Source: Natronoarchaeum philippinense (lineage in GTDB: Archaea > Halobacteriota > Halobacteria > Halobacteriales > Natronoarchaeaceae). Taken from it: 64,000 nt of DNA. Every line of letters starts with the position of its first letter. The stretch's first letter is position 1. Position numbers and translations under genes: made by a program. Positions 36,393-45,405 of the stretch are shown one piece after another. A model generated the notes under the pieces. It did not search any database and was not told the DNA's origin. It saw only the letters and a list, made by a program, of their open reading frames with translations. The stretch is taken from assembly GCF_900215575.1 (NCBI RefSeq), contig NZ_OBEJ01000001.1, positions 882,588 to 946,587 on the forward strand. Direction: 5' to 3'.

Positions 36393-37832
36393 GTGACCAA
36401 CGACGAGCAATCCGAGTCGGACCTACGGGAACCGGCCGGCGAGTTGGTCAGCCGAGCGCGCAGCGGCGTCGCGCAGGCACGCGATCGGATCTCGCGGAAC
36501 CACCTTCGCATCGCGTTCGTCGGCGTGCTGTTGCTGTGTGCGGGTGTGCTCGCCTACGGCGCCGCGACGGCGACGACGACCGCCAACGCCGAGGCGGTGC
36601 CCGAGGCGCCGCCGACCGAGAATCATACGGTCATCACCGAGTCCGGACGCTACGGGACGATCATCGCGTACAACCCCAACGGGAGTCTGCAGTACTACAA
36701 CAACAGCCACACGAAGTACTTCGACGTGGACCCCGTCGAGGGGACCTCGATGACCGTCGAGTACGCGGCGACCGACACGATCCACACCGAAGGTCCGAAC
36801 TGCCGGGCGCCGCCGTGTGCGCGTAACCTTCTGGAACGGACGAATCTCTCGACCGGCGAAACCGAGATCCTCTACGAGCGGATGGATTATCAGGAGACCG
36901 CCGCCGAGTGGCACGACATCGACCGGATCAACGAGACCCACGTCGCGGTGGCCGACATGATCGCCGATCAGGTGTTCATCGTCAACACCGAGACCGAGAT
37001 CATCACGTGGATGTGGGACGCCCAGAGCGAGTTCCCGCTCGACGAGGGCGGTGCTTACCCCGGCGACTGGGCCCACCTCAACGACGTTGAGGTGCTCCCC
37101 GACGGCCGGATCATGGCGAGTCTGCGCAATCAGGATCAGGTCGTGTTCATCAACCGGACGACCGGGATGCAAGACGACTGGACGCTCGGCGAGGAGGACA
37201 ACTACGACATCCAGTACGAGCAGCACAACCCCGACTACATCCCCGAATCGCAGGGCGGCCCCGCGGTCGTCGTGGCCGACTCCGAGAACGGCCGCGTGCA
37301 GGAGTTCCAGCGCGAGGACGGCGAGTGGGTTCGTACGTGGGAGTGGGCCGACGAGCAGATGCAGTGGCCCCGCGACGCCGACCGACTGCCCAACGGCAAC
37401 ACGCTGATCGCCGACTCCAACGGCAAGCGCGTGCTGGAAGTGAACCAGTCGGGCGACATCGTCTGGGAGGTCCCGATGTCGCTTCCCTACGACGCCGAGC
37501 GCCTCGAAACCGGTGACGAGAGCGCCGGCGGCCAGAGCGCCCGCCAGCTCGGCCTCGAATCCCAAACCGTCGCCGAGAGCGACGAGAGCGACGGCGGCGC
37601 CTTCGGCTTCGATCCGTTCGACCGCGTCGAGTCGACGGTCGTCGGACTGGTGCCTCATCGCATCCACAACGCGATCGTGTTCGTCTCGCCGGTGTGGATG
37701 GGCGACACCGAGTTCGGTGCGGCCTTCGTCGCCATCCTGATCGCGCTGAGTTGGATCGGCCTCGAAACGCGGTGGCGCCTCGGCGACGCCGGCATCACGT
37801 TCCGGTCGCCGGTCACGCGCCGCGGCGGCTGA
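36393..37832 (+). CDS. Arylsulfotransferase-like membrane-anchored beta-propeller protein
   Basis: This 479-residue protein starts at GTG 36393 after GCGAGGAG. It has a membrane anchor at residues ~38-60 (HLRIAFVGVLLLCAGVLAYG), a large extracellular repeat domain and a C-terminal membrane helix (~440-460). The repeats (VAVADMIADQVFIVNTE, HLNDVEVLPDGRIMASLRNQ, VVVADSENGRVQEFQRE, PRDADRLPNGNTLIADSNG) fit the beta-propeller of the arylsulfotransferase (ASST)/PQQ-like class. It is divergent from the sulfatase-like gene. It probably acts outside the membrane; sulfate transfer is plausible but not shown. Confidence 0.75.
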   Translation: MTNDEQSESDLREPAGELVSRARSGVAQARDRISRNHLRIAFVGVLLLCAGVLAYGAATATTTANAEAVPEAPPTENHTVITESGRYGTIIAYNPNGSLQYYNNSHTKYFDVDPVEGTSMTVEYAATDTIHTEGPNCRAPPCARNLLERTNLSTGETEILYERMDYQETAAEWHDIDRINETHVAVADMIADQVFIVNTETEIITWMWDAQSEFPLDEGGAYPGDWAHLNDVEVLPDGRIMASLRNQDQVVFINRTTGMQDDWTLGEEDNYDIQYEQHNPDYIPESQGGPAVVVADSENGRVQEFQREDGEWVRTWEWADEQMQWPRDADRLPNGNTLIADSNGKRVLEVNQSGDIVWEVPMSLPYDAERLETGDESAGGQSARQLGLESQTVAESDESDGGAFGFDPFDRVESTVVGLVPHRIHNAIVFVSPVWMGDTEFGAAFVAILIALSWIGLETRWRLGDAGITFRSPVTRRGG

Positions 37833-37848
37833 CGGTTACGGTACGACT

Positions 37849-37854
37849 TTTTTC
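37849..37854 (+). terminator. T-run terminator after the ASST-like gene
   Basis: TTTTTT lies 17 nt after the stop codon, in the short convergent gap before the DedA gene. Confidence 0.4.
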
Positions 37855-37884
37855 GGCGCACGACGCCGCCGGACGGGACGGCCG

Positions 37885-38406
37885 TCAGAACAGCAGCACG
37901 TGACCGAACACCAAGTAGAGACCGGCGAGAATCGTCTGGAAGGATAGCGAACCGATCGCCGAGAGGACGACGAACTTCCTGTGGTCCATCTCCGAGAGCC
38001 CGGCGGGAATCGTCAACAGCCCGCGGATCATCAGCATCGAGTTGCTCACCGGAACGGCGATGGGCCCCCAGCGATCGAACCACCGGTCGAGCGTGTCGAG
38101 GCGGGACTCGGAGACGCGGAACCAGCGCTTTTCGAGCAGGTACTCGCGGCCGCCCCGGCGGAGCAGGCGAAAGAGCAGGTACTGGCCGATCGTCGTCCCG
38201 ATGACGGCGATGATGACGACGAGGACGACGGTGCTGGGCGAAGCGCCCATCACCAGCAGCGCGCCCGGCACGACGAGTTCGCTCGGCATGAACCGCAACA
38301 TCATCGCGCCTTCGAGGATACAGATGCCAAAGAGCACGAGCAGGCCGAGCTCGGAGCTGAGCCACGTCTCGACCCACTCTGGCAGATACTCGGCCTGTAG
38401 CAGCAT
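37885..38406 (-). CDS. DedA-family membrane protein
   Basis: This 173-residue membrane protein carries the DedA signatures: an acidic GICILEGAMMLRFMPSELVV early, then IIAVIGTTIGQYLLFRLL, and RWGPIAVPVSNSMLMIRGLL, where homologues have the conserved Phe/Arg-rich reentrant motif. The family includes lipid scramblases and flippases. Here the position among glycan and lipid genes fits a role in moving lipid carriers, but that is inferred. It is convergent with the ASST-like gene. Confidence 0.8.
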   Translation of the reverse strand: MLLQAEYLPEWVETWLSSELGLLVLFGICILEGAMMLRFMPSELVVPGALLVMGASPSTVVLVVIIAVIGTTIGQYLLFRLLRRGGREYLLEKRWFRVSESRLDTLDRWFDRWGPIAVPVSNSMLMIRGLLTIPAGLSEMDHRKFVVLSAIGSLSFQTILAGLYLVFGHVLLF

Positions 38407-38494
38407 TCTTCCGTCGCTTGACCGGTGGCGAAGTTAAGGGTTGCTTGTCAGGATTCGGAACAGCCGACGACAGCGCGGGGGCGGCCGATGCCGC

Positions 38495-40066
38495 TTACTC
38501 CATGTAGCCCAGATCGCGCAGGCGCTCGCGCATCTCCTCGTCGGCGTCGTCGAGCGCGTCCGCGCTGCCGGTCTCGACGCCGTCGGCGTCGGTCCACGCG
38601 CCGCCGACCCCCTCCTCAAACTGGGCCAGCGCGCGCTCGGTCGCAGCGGCGGCCTCGTCGTCGGCGGGATCGACCGGAGACAGCTCGTTCGGATCGTCGT
38701 CAAGGCGATAGGCTTCGTCGTCGATCCGGTCGGCGCGGACGTACTTGGCGTCGAGACGCCGAGCGGCGCGAAGCCGCGAGTACGCGCGGTGGTCGTCGGG
38801 GAGTTCGATCCCCGCCTCGGACGCTTTCTCTTCGAGGTGGTGGAGCTCGATCACCGGCTGGGAGTACTCGACGAAGCCGTAGTCGGCGTCGCCGTCCTGT
38901 GCGGTGACGGCCCGCTGTCCCGGGTCGGGGTCGTCGGCCTCGGCGAACTCCCGGTAGCTCGCCGAGAGCAACGATCGGGTCCGATCCCGCGAAACGGCGT
39001 CGAACTCGTACCCGCCGGCGTCGGCCGGGTCGAGGCCGACGGCGTCGAGCACTGTGTGATACAGGTCGACGAGTTCGACCTGCTCGCCGCGGCGGTCGGC
39101 GTCCAGTTCGGGATGTTTGACCATCAGCGGAACGTTGATCAGCTCGTCGTACAGCGCGAACTCGTGGCCGTAGAGGTCGTGCTCGCCGAGGTTCTCGCCG
39201 TGGTCGGCACAGACGACGACCGTCGTGTCCTCCCAGCGGCCCGTCTCGCGGAGCCAGTCGAACAGGCGCCCGAGTTCGGCGTCGATGTGGGCGATCTCGG
39301 CGTCGTACAGGCCTCGGATATCCTCCCACTCCTCGTCGTTGATCTCGCGGGCGCCGGAGTTGAACTCCTTGGAGTTCTGGCAGACCTCCGAGGAGTCGAC
39401 GCCCGGCGCGAACTGCTCGCGGTACTCGTCGGGCGGGTGATACGGCAGGTGGGCGTCCATCAGGTTGATGAAACCGAACCAGCCGGGATCCTCGTCGCTC
39501 TGTTCGATGAAGGACTTTGTCTGATCGATCACGGCCGGCGTCTTCGAGGCGGCGTCGTCGTCGCCCGCCAACTTCGCGTGGGCCTTCGCCCCGAGGTGGA
39601 CGATCCGATTGGCCAGATCGCGCAGGCGCTCGTTGTCGTTGATCGTCTGCCAGAGGTTTGCAAGAGTTCCCGAGAGGAAGTTCCCGGGCATGATCTCGAA
39701 GGAGGTGTCGTGGTGCTCGAAGCCCCGGGTGAGCTTGGTGTAGGGCGTGATCCATGCGTTCGAAGAGTAACACGCCGTGTCGTAGCCCCCCGCCGACAGC
39801 ACCGACGCCAGCGTCGCCACGTCGTCGAGGTAGGGACTTTCCTGGTCGGCGCCGTGCTGGCTCGGATACAGACCGGTGAACATCGACGCGTGGACGGGCA
39901 AGGTCCACGGCGCCGGCGCCACCGCGTCGTCGAAGACGGTCGCCTCCTCGGCGAATTCGCCGAGATTCGGCGTCGTCTGCCTGTCGTAGCCGTACGGCGT
40001 CAGATGGTCCTTTCGGACCGTGTCGAGCACGACGAAGAGAACGTTAGACGGACTCGAACTACTCAT
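38495..40066 (-). CDS. Sulfatase-family hydrolase/transferase with Thr at the nucleophile position
   Basis: This 523-residue protein starts at ATG 40066 (MSSSSPSNVLFVVLDTVRKD). Metal-binding Asp15 is present. The nucleophile box reads TLPVH (residues 55-59, within APWTLPVHASM), so Thr55 replaces the formylglycine Cys/Ser and His59 replaces the usual Arg of CxPxR. VVVCADHGENLGEHDLYGHE is the late metal site. A Thr nucleophile is known in the phosphoglycerol-transferase branch of the superfamily, so phosphotransfer or phosphodiesterase activity is as likely as sulfate hydrolysis. It is divergent from the UPF0104 gene. Confidence 0.8.
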   Translation of the reverse strand: MSSSSPSNVLFVVLDTVRKDHLTPYGYDRQTTPNLGEFAEEATVFDDAVAPAPWTLPVHASMFTGLYPSQHGADQESPYLDDVATLASVLSAGGYDTACYSSNAWITPYTKLTRGFEHHDTSFEIMPGNFLSGTLANLWQTINDNERLRDLANRIVHLGAKAHAKLAGDDDAASKTPAVIDQTKSFIEQSDEDPGWFGFINLMDAHLPYHPPDEYREQFAPGVDSSEVCQNSKEFNSGAREINDEEWEDIRGLYDAEIAHIDAELGRLFDWLRETGRWEDTTVVVCADHGENLGEHDLYGHEFALYDELINVPLMVKHPELDADRRGEQVELVDLYHTVLDAVGLDPADAGGYEFDAVSRDRTRSLLSASYREFAEADDPDPGQRAVTAQDGDADYGFVEYSQPVIELHHLEEKASEAGIELPDDHRAYSRLRAARRLDAKYVRADRIDDEAYRLDDDPNELSPVDPADDEAAAATERALAQFEEGVGGAWTDADGVETGSADALDDADEEMRERLRDLGYME

Positions 40067-40181
40067 TACCGGGCGTTCCGCGCAATCACGGATAAAACGC
40101 TCGAAACGGACGTTTGATTCGCGGCCGCACAACGGTTAACAACGGAAACATTTTGAAGGGGCGCATCCACCGTGAATGTGA

Positions 40182-41198
40182 ATGGACGGGCGCAACTGGA
40201 GGATGCTCGCAGCGGGCGTGGTGGGCGCCCTCGTCATCTTCGCCGTGCTGTTCTATCTCGTCGGCGGGCAACGAATTATCGAGGAGCTGACTCATGCGAC
40301 GCCCTCGCTGGTCGGGGCGACAGTCGGGCTCGGGCTCCTCTGGCTGGTCGCTTGGAGTCTGATGCTTCGGACGATTCTCGGGACGCTCGACGTTCCCGTC
40401 GCCGTTGTGCGCTCGTTTGCGATCTACGCCGCTGCGGTGTTTGCCAACAACGTCACGCCGTTCGGACAGGCGGGCGGCGAGCCGGTCGCTGCCCTGCTGA
40501 TATCGCGGTCGTCAGACGCCCGCTACGAGACCGGTTTGGTCGGTATCGCCAGCCTCGACGTTCTCAACGTCGTGTCTTCGCTTTCGCTGATCGGCCTCGG
40601 CGTCAGCTACTACGCTGTCAACTTCACGTTGGGCGAGCGTCTCGAAACCGCCGTCATCACTGTCGGCGTGCTCGCCACCGCCATTATCGTGGCGTTCACG
40701 TTCGTCTGGCACCACCGCGACCAGTTCGTCGAGTACGTCGCGGGCGGCCTCGCCCGCGTGCTCGGTCGCATCCCGCTCGACCGGTTCGACGACACCGACG
40801 AGGACAGCCTCGTCGAACGGATGCAGCGCTTTTTCGGACACGTCGAGCGCGTGGCCGTCAGCCGCCGCCGACTGGCGATCACGATCGGGCTCTCGACGGT
40901 CGGCTGGCTGTTCCAAGGCGCCGCGCTGATGGCTGCGTTCGCGGCGGTCGGCTACTCGGTGCCGTTCTACGTCGTGCTGTTCGTGATTCCGCTGGGCAAC
41001 ATGGCGGGCGCGGCGCCACTGCCCGGCGGGCTGGCCGCTATCGAAGCGACGTTCGTCGCGCTACTGGTTCCGACGACGGGACTGCCGGGCTCTGCGGTGG
41101 CCGCCGCTGTGCTGATCTACCGATCGGTGATCTACTGGATGCCGATACTGATCGGCGGCGGCTCGATGACGGCCTTCGGCGTCCGGTCGTTCGCGTGA
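40182..41198 (+). CDS. UPF0104/LPG-synthase-like polytopic membrane protein
   Basis: This 338-residue protein has about eight hydrophobic helices, with FANNVTPFGQAGGEPVAALL and GNMAGAAPLPGGLAAIEATFVALL, the two conserved loops of the UPF0104 (lysylphosphatidylglycerol-synthase transmembrane) family. Members act as lipid flippases or aminoacyl-lipid membrane domains; in haloarchaea related proteins occur in glycosylation loci. It is divergent from the Thr-type sulfatase and closes the glycan block. A T-run follows the stop. Confidence 0.8.
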   Translation: MDGRNWRMLAAGVVGALVIFAVLFYLVGGQRIIEELTHATPSLVGATVGLGLLWLVAWSLMLRTILGTLDVPVAVVRSFAIYAAAVFANNVTPFGQAGGEPVAALLISRSSDARYETGLVGIASLDVLNVVSSLSLIGLGVSYYAVNFTLGERLETAVITVGVLATAIIVAFTFVWHHRDQFVEYVAGGLARVLGRIPLDRFDDTDEDSLVERMQRFFGHVERVAVSRRRLAITIGLSTVGWLFQGAALMAAFAAVGYSVPFYVVLFVIPLGNMAGAAPLPGGLAAIEATFVALLVPTTGLPGSAVAAAVLIYRSVIYWMPILIGGGSMTAFGVRSFA

Positions 41199-41220
41199 CC
41201 ACCGAAGCCAACCGAACGCC

Positions 41221-41225
41221 TTTTT
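41221..41225 (+). terminator. T-run terminator after UPF0104 gene
   Basis: TTTTT lies 22 nt after the stop codon. The 41199-41416 gap otherwise holds no convincing gene; a 57-codon arginine-rich frame at 41251 is not protein-like. Confidence 0.35.
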
Positions 41226-41416
41226 GCGCTGATCGCGTCAGTTCAACACCATGGCGACGAAAGCTCGCTCTCCGAGGACAGTCCGTCAGCAGCGCCGCCG
41301 AACCGCGGACCGGTGTTGCTGTCGGGGCGGCGGGGTGCGAGTGACGCCTGCAGGACGACGGGGAACGCACGGAGACCGCGTACTGGGCGCGCCGGGCGCC
41401 GACGGACGAGCCACCC

Positions 41417-42238
41417 ATGCTTGATCGGGTTCGAGAGGATGTCCGGACGGCCTTGGAGAACGACCCCGCGGCGAGAAGCCGACGCGAGGTCCTCACCAGC
41501 TATCCGGGACTGCACGCGGTGTGGCTCCACAGGGTTGCCCACGCCCTGTGGAACCGTGGCCTGACGTGGCCAGCGCGCCTTCTCTCACATCTCTCGCGCT
41601 TTCTCACCGGCGTCGAGATCCATCCCGCCGCGACGATCGGCCGGCGGTGCTTCATCGACCACGGCGCCGGCGTCGTGATCGGCGAGACTGCCGAGGTCGG
41701 CGACGACGTGCACATGCACCACGGCTGCACGCTCGGGGGCAACTCGCCCAGACCCGAGAAGCGCCACCCCACGCTCGAGGACGGCGTCACGCTCGGCGCC
41801 GACGCGACGCTCGTCGGCGACATCACAATCGGCGAGGGCGCGACCGTCGGCGCCGGCGCGGTCGTCGTCGACGACGTTCCCCCGGAGACGACGGTGATGG
41901 GCGTCCCGGCCGAACCAGTCGAGACGGGGGCGGCGACCGCCGACTCCATCGCGGACGCCGACTCGGACGCCGAGGCCGACCCCCCAGATGACGCTGACCG
42001 ATCGGCCGACATCGAACAGCCGGACGACGCCGAACCGGAGGCAGCTCGCGCCGCGACGGCGGCGTGTGGCGACGCCGGCCGAGGCGGCACCGTCGCGCTC
42101 CTCGAGGAACGCGACGCCGAGGAGCCCGATCCCGACGAACTGCTGGATGCGATCGACGCGGCGCTGGCCGACGCCGAAGCCCGCCAGCGCGAACTCCGCG
42201 AGTTGCGCGAGGACGTAGAACGGCTGACCGATCGGTAG
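41417..42238 (+). CDS. cysE: Serine O-acetyltransferase with acidic/coiled C-terminal extension
   Basis: Acetylates serine with acetyl-CoA for cysteine synthesis. The N-terminal helical domain (residues 1-60) leads into left-handed parallel beta-helix hexapeptides: [54 protein letters not shown] and [15 protein letters not shown]-type repeats, ending near residue 165 ([10 protein letters not shown]). The last ~105 residues are an Asp/Glu/Ala-rich linker and a predicted coiled coil ([20 protein letters not shown]), beyond the usual family length. The extension may serve oligomerisation. The catalytic His is in the IDHGAG segment. Confidence 0.88.
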   Translation: MLDRVREDVRTALENDPAARSRREVLTSYPGLHAVWLHRVAHALWNRGLTWPARLLSHLSRFLTGVEIHPAATIGRRCFIDHGAGVVIGETAEVGDDVHMHHGCTLGGNSPRPEKRHPTLEDGVTLGADATLVGDITIGEGATVGAGAVVVDDVPPETTVMGVPAEPVETGAATADSIADADSDAEADPPDDADRSADIEQPDDAEPEAARAATAACGDAGRGGTVALLEERDAEEPDPDELLDAIDAALADAEARQRELRELREDVERLTDR

Positions 42239-42278
42239 TGAGCTGTTACTCGGCTGCTCGCCGGAAGCCGGTCTCCGG

Positions 42279-43442
42279 CTACTCGTCGAGCAGGTGCCGC
42301 GCGATCACCGTTTTTTGAATCTCGCTGGTGCCCTCGTAGATCGTCGTTACCTTGGCGTCCCGGTAGAGCCGTTCGACCTCGAACTCGGTGACGTAGCCGT
42401 AGCCGCCGTGGACCTGCACCGCCTCTGAGGTGACGTCGACAGCCGTCTCGCTGGCGGCGTACTTGGCCATGCTAGCGAGCATCACGGGATCGTACAGCGA
42501 CGCCTCGCGTCCGCGCTCGTGGGCGGCCGCGGCGTCGTAGGTGAGCGCTCGGGCGGCCTGAATCTGCGTGGCCATCTCGGCGAGTTTGTGGCGGATCGAC
42601 TGGATCTCGGCGATCGGCTGGTCGAACTGCTCGCGCTCGGTGGCGTACTCGCGGGCCCGGTCGAAGGCGTCCTGCGCGAGTCCGACCGACTGAGCGGCGA
42701 TGCCGATGCGGCCTTCGGTGAGGATCGACAGGGCGGCGCGAAGCCCGGCACCGACTTCGGTCAGCCTGTTTTCGGCGGGTATCTCGACCCCGTCGAAGCG
42801 CAGTGCGGCGGTGTCGCTCGCGCGCAGGCCCATCTTGTCTTCGGTCTTCTCGACGACCAGTCCGTCGGCGTCGGCCGGGACGACGAACTGCGTGATCGAG
42901 TTCGGGTCGGCTCGGTCGGTCTTGGCGAACACGACGACGACGCCGGCCCGCGCGCCGTTGGTGATCCACTGCTTGCGCCCGTCGAGGACGTACGACTCGA
43001 CCGCGCCGTCGTCACCTTCGACGGGACGGGCTTCGGTGGACATTTCGGCGGGATTCGAACCGGCGTCGGGCTCCGAGAGCGCGAACGCGCCGACCGGACG
43101 CCCTTCTGCCATCTCGGGAAGCCAGCGCTCTTTCTGATCAGCGTCGCCGAACGTGGCGATACAGGCCGTCGCCAGACAGTGGACCGACAGCGCCGTCGCC
43201 ACGGCGAGCGAGCCGTAGGCCACCTGTTCGTTGACGACGGCGTAGGTCGTCTGGTCGGCACCGTAGCCGCCGTATTCCGTCGGCGTCGTCAGCCCCGTGA
43301 GGTCCAGATCGGCCAGTCTATCCCAGATATCCTCGGGGAACTCGCCGGTCTCGTCGGCCTCGGCCGCGATCGGCTGGATCTCCTCGACGGCAAACTCCCG
43401 GACGACATCCCGGACCGCTCGCTGCTCTCCGGTGAGGGTCAT
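42279..43442 (-). CDS. Acyl-CoA dehydrogenase
   Basis: An FAD-dependent enzyme that desaturates acyl-CoA. The 387-residue protein has the N-terminal helical domain (MTLTGEQRAVRDVVREFAVE), the middle beta-domain with FALSEPDAGSNPAEM and KQWITNGARAGVVVVFAKTD, and the C-terminal helical domain ending YGYVTEFEVERLYRDAKVTT and IYEGTSEIQK, where the glutamate of YEGTSE is the catalytic base in the short-chain class. Chain-length preference is not readable. It is convergent with cysE and follows the AlaX gene on the minus strand. Confidence 0.92.
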   Translation of the reverse strand: MTLTGEQRAVRDVVREFAVEEIQPIAAEADETGEFPEDIWDRLADLDLTGLTTPTEYGGYGADQTTYAVVNEQVAYGSLAVATALSVHCLATACIATFGDADQKERWLPEMAEGRPVGAFALSEPDAGSNPAEMSTEARPVEGDDGAVESYVLDGRKQWITNGARAGVVVVFAKTDRADPNSITQFVVPADADGLVVEKTEDKMGLRASDTAALRFDGVEIPAENRLTEVGAGLRAALSILTEGRIGIAAQSVGLAQDAFDRAREYATEREQFDQPIAEIQSIRHKLAEMATQIQAARALTYDAAAAHERGREASLYDPVMLASMAKYAASETAVDVTSEAVQVHGGYGYVTEFEVERLYRDAKVTTIYEGTSEIQKTVIARHLLDE

Positions 43443-43496
43443 ACCCTGACTTCAGATTCCGAATGGAAAAAGATGATCTTCTCGCAGACGGGCCAC

Positions 43497-44741
43497 TCAC
43501 GCCTCACGAAGGTAGGCAACCACGTCGCCCGGATCGGCGTCGAGGCCGCCGCCCTGTGCGAGGTCGGCGTCGCCACCCCCACCCCCGCCGAACGCGTCGG
43601 TCACGTCCTCGATCTCCGCCGCGGCGTCGACGGCGTCGCCTGCCGCGACGACGACGACGAACGGCGGGCGCTCGGCGCCGACCAGCGCGACGGCGTCCGC
43701 TGGGCTTGCTTCCGGGTCGTCACTCTGCACTCGCTCCCGAAGGGCGTCAGCGGCGTCGTTGGGGCCGACACCCTCAATCGTGCCGACGCGCCAGACGGCA
43801 TCGTCACGCTCGGCGTCAGGAAGGGCCGCGATCCGGGCGTCGACCAGAGACTCCCGGAGATCGGCGGCCTTGTCGGCGAGATCGTCGCGCTCCTCGCGGA
43901 GTCGGTCGAGCGCTTCGGGGACCGTCTCGACGTCTACGTCGAGGCGCCGCGCGGCGGCCGTCGCCGCGACCGTCTCGTCTCGGCGGCGCCCGATGCCGGC
44001 CGGCCCGACGGCGAACTCCACGCGTGTTCGGCCCGCGCCGGGGTTCGACCGATCGACCAATGTCACGGGCCCGATCTCGCGGGTGTTCCGGACGTGGGTG
44101 CCGCCGCAGGCTGCAACGTCCCAGTCCTCGATCGTGACGAGTCGGACGGCGTCGGCATCCCCGCCCGCGATTCCCTCCTCGGTCGCAGCGTTGTACGCCA
44201 CGTCGTCCCGCTCGAACGCCTCGTCCGCTGGTGTCGTCTCCCACGCGACCTCGCGAGCGTCCCAGACGACCCGGTTGACCGCGCGTTCGAGGTCGGCGAG
44301 CGTCTCGTCGTCGATTTCGGCGTCGGTCAGGAAGTCGATGCGGACCGTCTCGTCGCCGCCGAGTTCGCCCTCGGGCGCGCCGATGTCGAATCCGGCGTAG
44401 TCCACCTCGTCGAACAGCCGGCGCGCCGCGCCGTACAGCGCGTGACTGGCGGTGTGAGCGCGCATGCAGTACATCCGGCGCTCCCAGTCGATCGTACACA
44501 GCACGGACTGGCCGGGGCGGACGGCGTCCGGTTCGGCGAGTTCGTGGACGACGGCTCCGTCGTCCAGTCGGACGTGCTCGACTCCGTGCGTGCCGATCCG
44601 TCCGGTATCTGCCGGTTGGCCGCCGCTCTCGGCGTAGAAATACGTCGTCTCGAGGTACACGTCACAGCCGTCGACGGCACGCACCGACGTGGAGAACTGG
44701 GTCGTGTACGGTTCGGCCGCCGCGCGTTGTCCGCTCATCAC
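43497..44741 (-). CDS. alaX: AlaX-type alanyl-tRNA editing protein with DHHA1 domain
   Basis: Hydrolyses mischarged Ser- or Gly-tRNA(Ala) in trans. The 414-residue protein holds an editing domain with zinc ligands His96 and His100 (HTASH) and Cys212 and His216 (CGGTH), preceded by YFYAESGGQPADTG. A coiled segment (EALDRLREERDDLADKAADL) and a C-terminal DHHA1-like domain with FGGGGGGDADLAQGGG follow, so it is the long AlaX-L form. There is no synthetase core. It is well separated from the acyl-CoA dehydrogenase downstream. Confidence 0.88.
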   Translation of the reverse strand: MMSGQRAAAEPYTTQFSTSVRAVDGCDVYLETTYFYAESGGQPADTGRIGTHGVEHVRLDDGAVVHELAEPDAVRPGQSVLCTIDWERRMYCMRAHTASHALYGAARRLFDEVDYAGFDIGAPEGELGGDETVRIDFLTDAEIDDETLADLERAVNRVVWDAREVAWETTPADEAFERDDVAYNAATEEGIAGGDADAVRLVTIEDWDVAACGGTHVRNTREIGPVTLVDRSNPGAGRTRVEFAVGPAGIGRRRDETVAATAAARRLDVDVETVPEALDRLREERDDLADKAADLRESLVDARIAALPDAERDDAVWRVGTIEGVGPNDAADALRERVQSDDPEASPADAVALVGAERPPFVVVVAAGDAVDAAAEIEDVTDAFGGGGGGDADLAQGGGLDADPGDVVAYLREA

Positions 44742-44789
44742 TCGCAGGTCACGAGGCGCCTACAAAAGTTATCGGGCCGCCGGCCGGCG

Positions 44790-45296
44790 TCACTCGGCCA
44801 GTTCGACGCCGAGTCGCTCTTCGAGGGCCGCGATCATCGACCCGGAGACGCCGGCCTGATTGGCACGGCCCTGCTCGATCGCCAGCAGGTCAGACTCGGG
44901 GAGCTCCAACTCCTCGGCGAGTTCCTCGCGCTGGAGGCCGGCGTCCTGCCGGGCGGACTCGGCGACCGAGCCGTAGTCGGTCACGAGATACGGCAGGGGG
45001 TCGTCGTCGTAGTGGGTGCCCTCTTCCTCCCAGCGGGAGGTGTCGCCGTCCCACATCGACGTTTCGGAGTTGGCCGCTTCGACCGGGTTGCGGTCGGTAC
45101 CGGAGTCGCCGCCGGACTGGTCCGTTTTCTTCTGATCCTTGTGCGCGTTGTCGTCGTGAGGGGCACAGTCGGGACAGACGTCCAGCTCGGCGCCGGCGAC
45201 GTTTGCCGGTCGCAGCGACGCGCTGGTCGCCCCGCAGAGCTCGCAGGCGTCGGCGTCGCCCGACCCCGACGAACTGCCCGTCGAATACTTGGCCAT
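44790..45296 (-). CDS. Archaeal multiprotein bridging factor aMBF1-like protein
   Basis: This 168-residue protein has an N-terminal zinc ribbon (CELC at residues 18-21 and CPDC at ~41-44), a charged disordered linker rich in Asp/Lys, and a C-terminal Cro-type HTH (residues ~107-168: VAESARQDAGLQREELAEEL, then SDLLAIEQGRANQAGVSGSM). This zinc-ribbon plus HTH architecture is that of archaeal MBF1, a ribosome- and transcription-associated factor. It is the last gene of a minus-strand run. Confidence 0.85.
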   Translation of the reverse strand: MAKYSTGSSSGSGDADACELCGATSASLRPANVAGAELDVCPDCAPHDDNAHKDQKKTDQSGGDSGTDRNPVEAANSETSMWDGDTSRWEEEGTHYDDDPLPYLVTDYGSVAESARQDAGLQREELAEELELPESDLLAIEQGRANQAGVSGSMIAALEERLGVELAE

Positions 45297-45405
45297 GGGT
45301 CCGTGTAGGGAAGACTCTCATTTCAATTGCGCGGTGCCGGGTCATCGGCACACGACGCGGTGGCGACTCGGTGAGGCGCCGACGAGACAGCAGACTCGGC
45401 GAGAA

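Noticed and set aside
41251-41424. A 57-codon Arg/Gly-rich frame before cysE
   Set aside because: No homology pattern, overlaps the cysE start region, and composition is like random GC-rich sequence.
42519-45308. A 929-codon plus-strand open frame
   Set aside because: It is antisense to the acyl-CoA dehydrogenase and alaX genes, has low-complexity Arg/Gly/Val/Asp content and no domain, as expected for GC-rich shadow frames.
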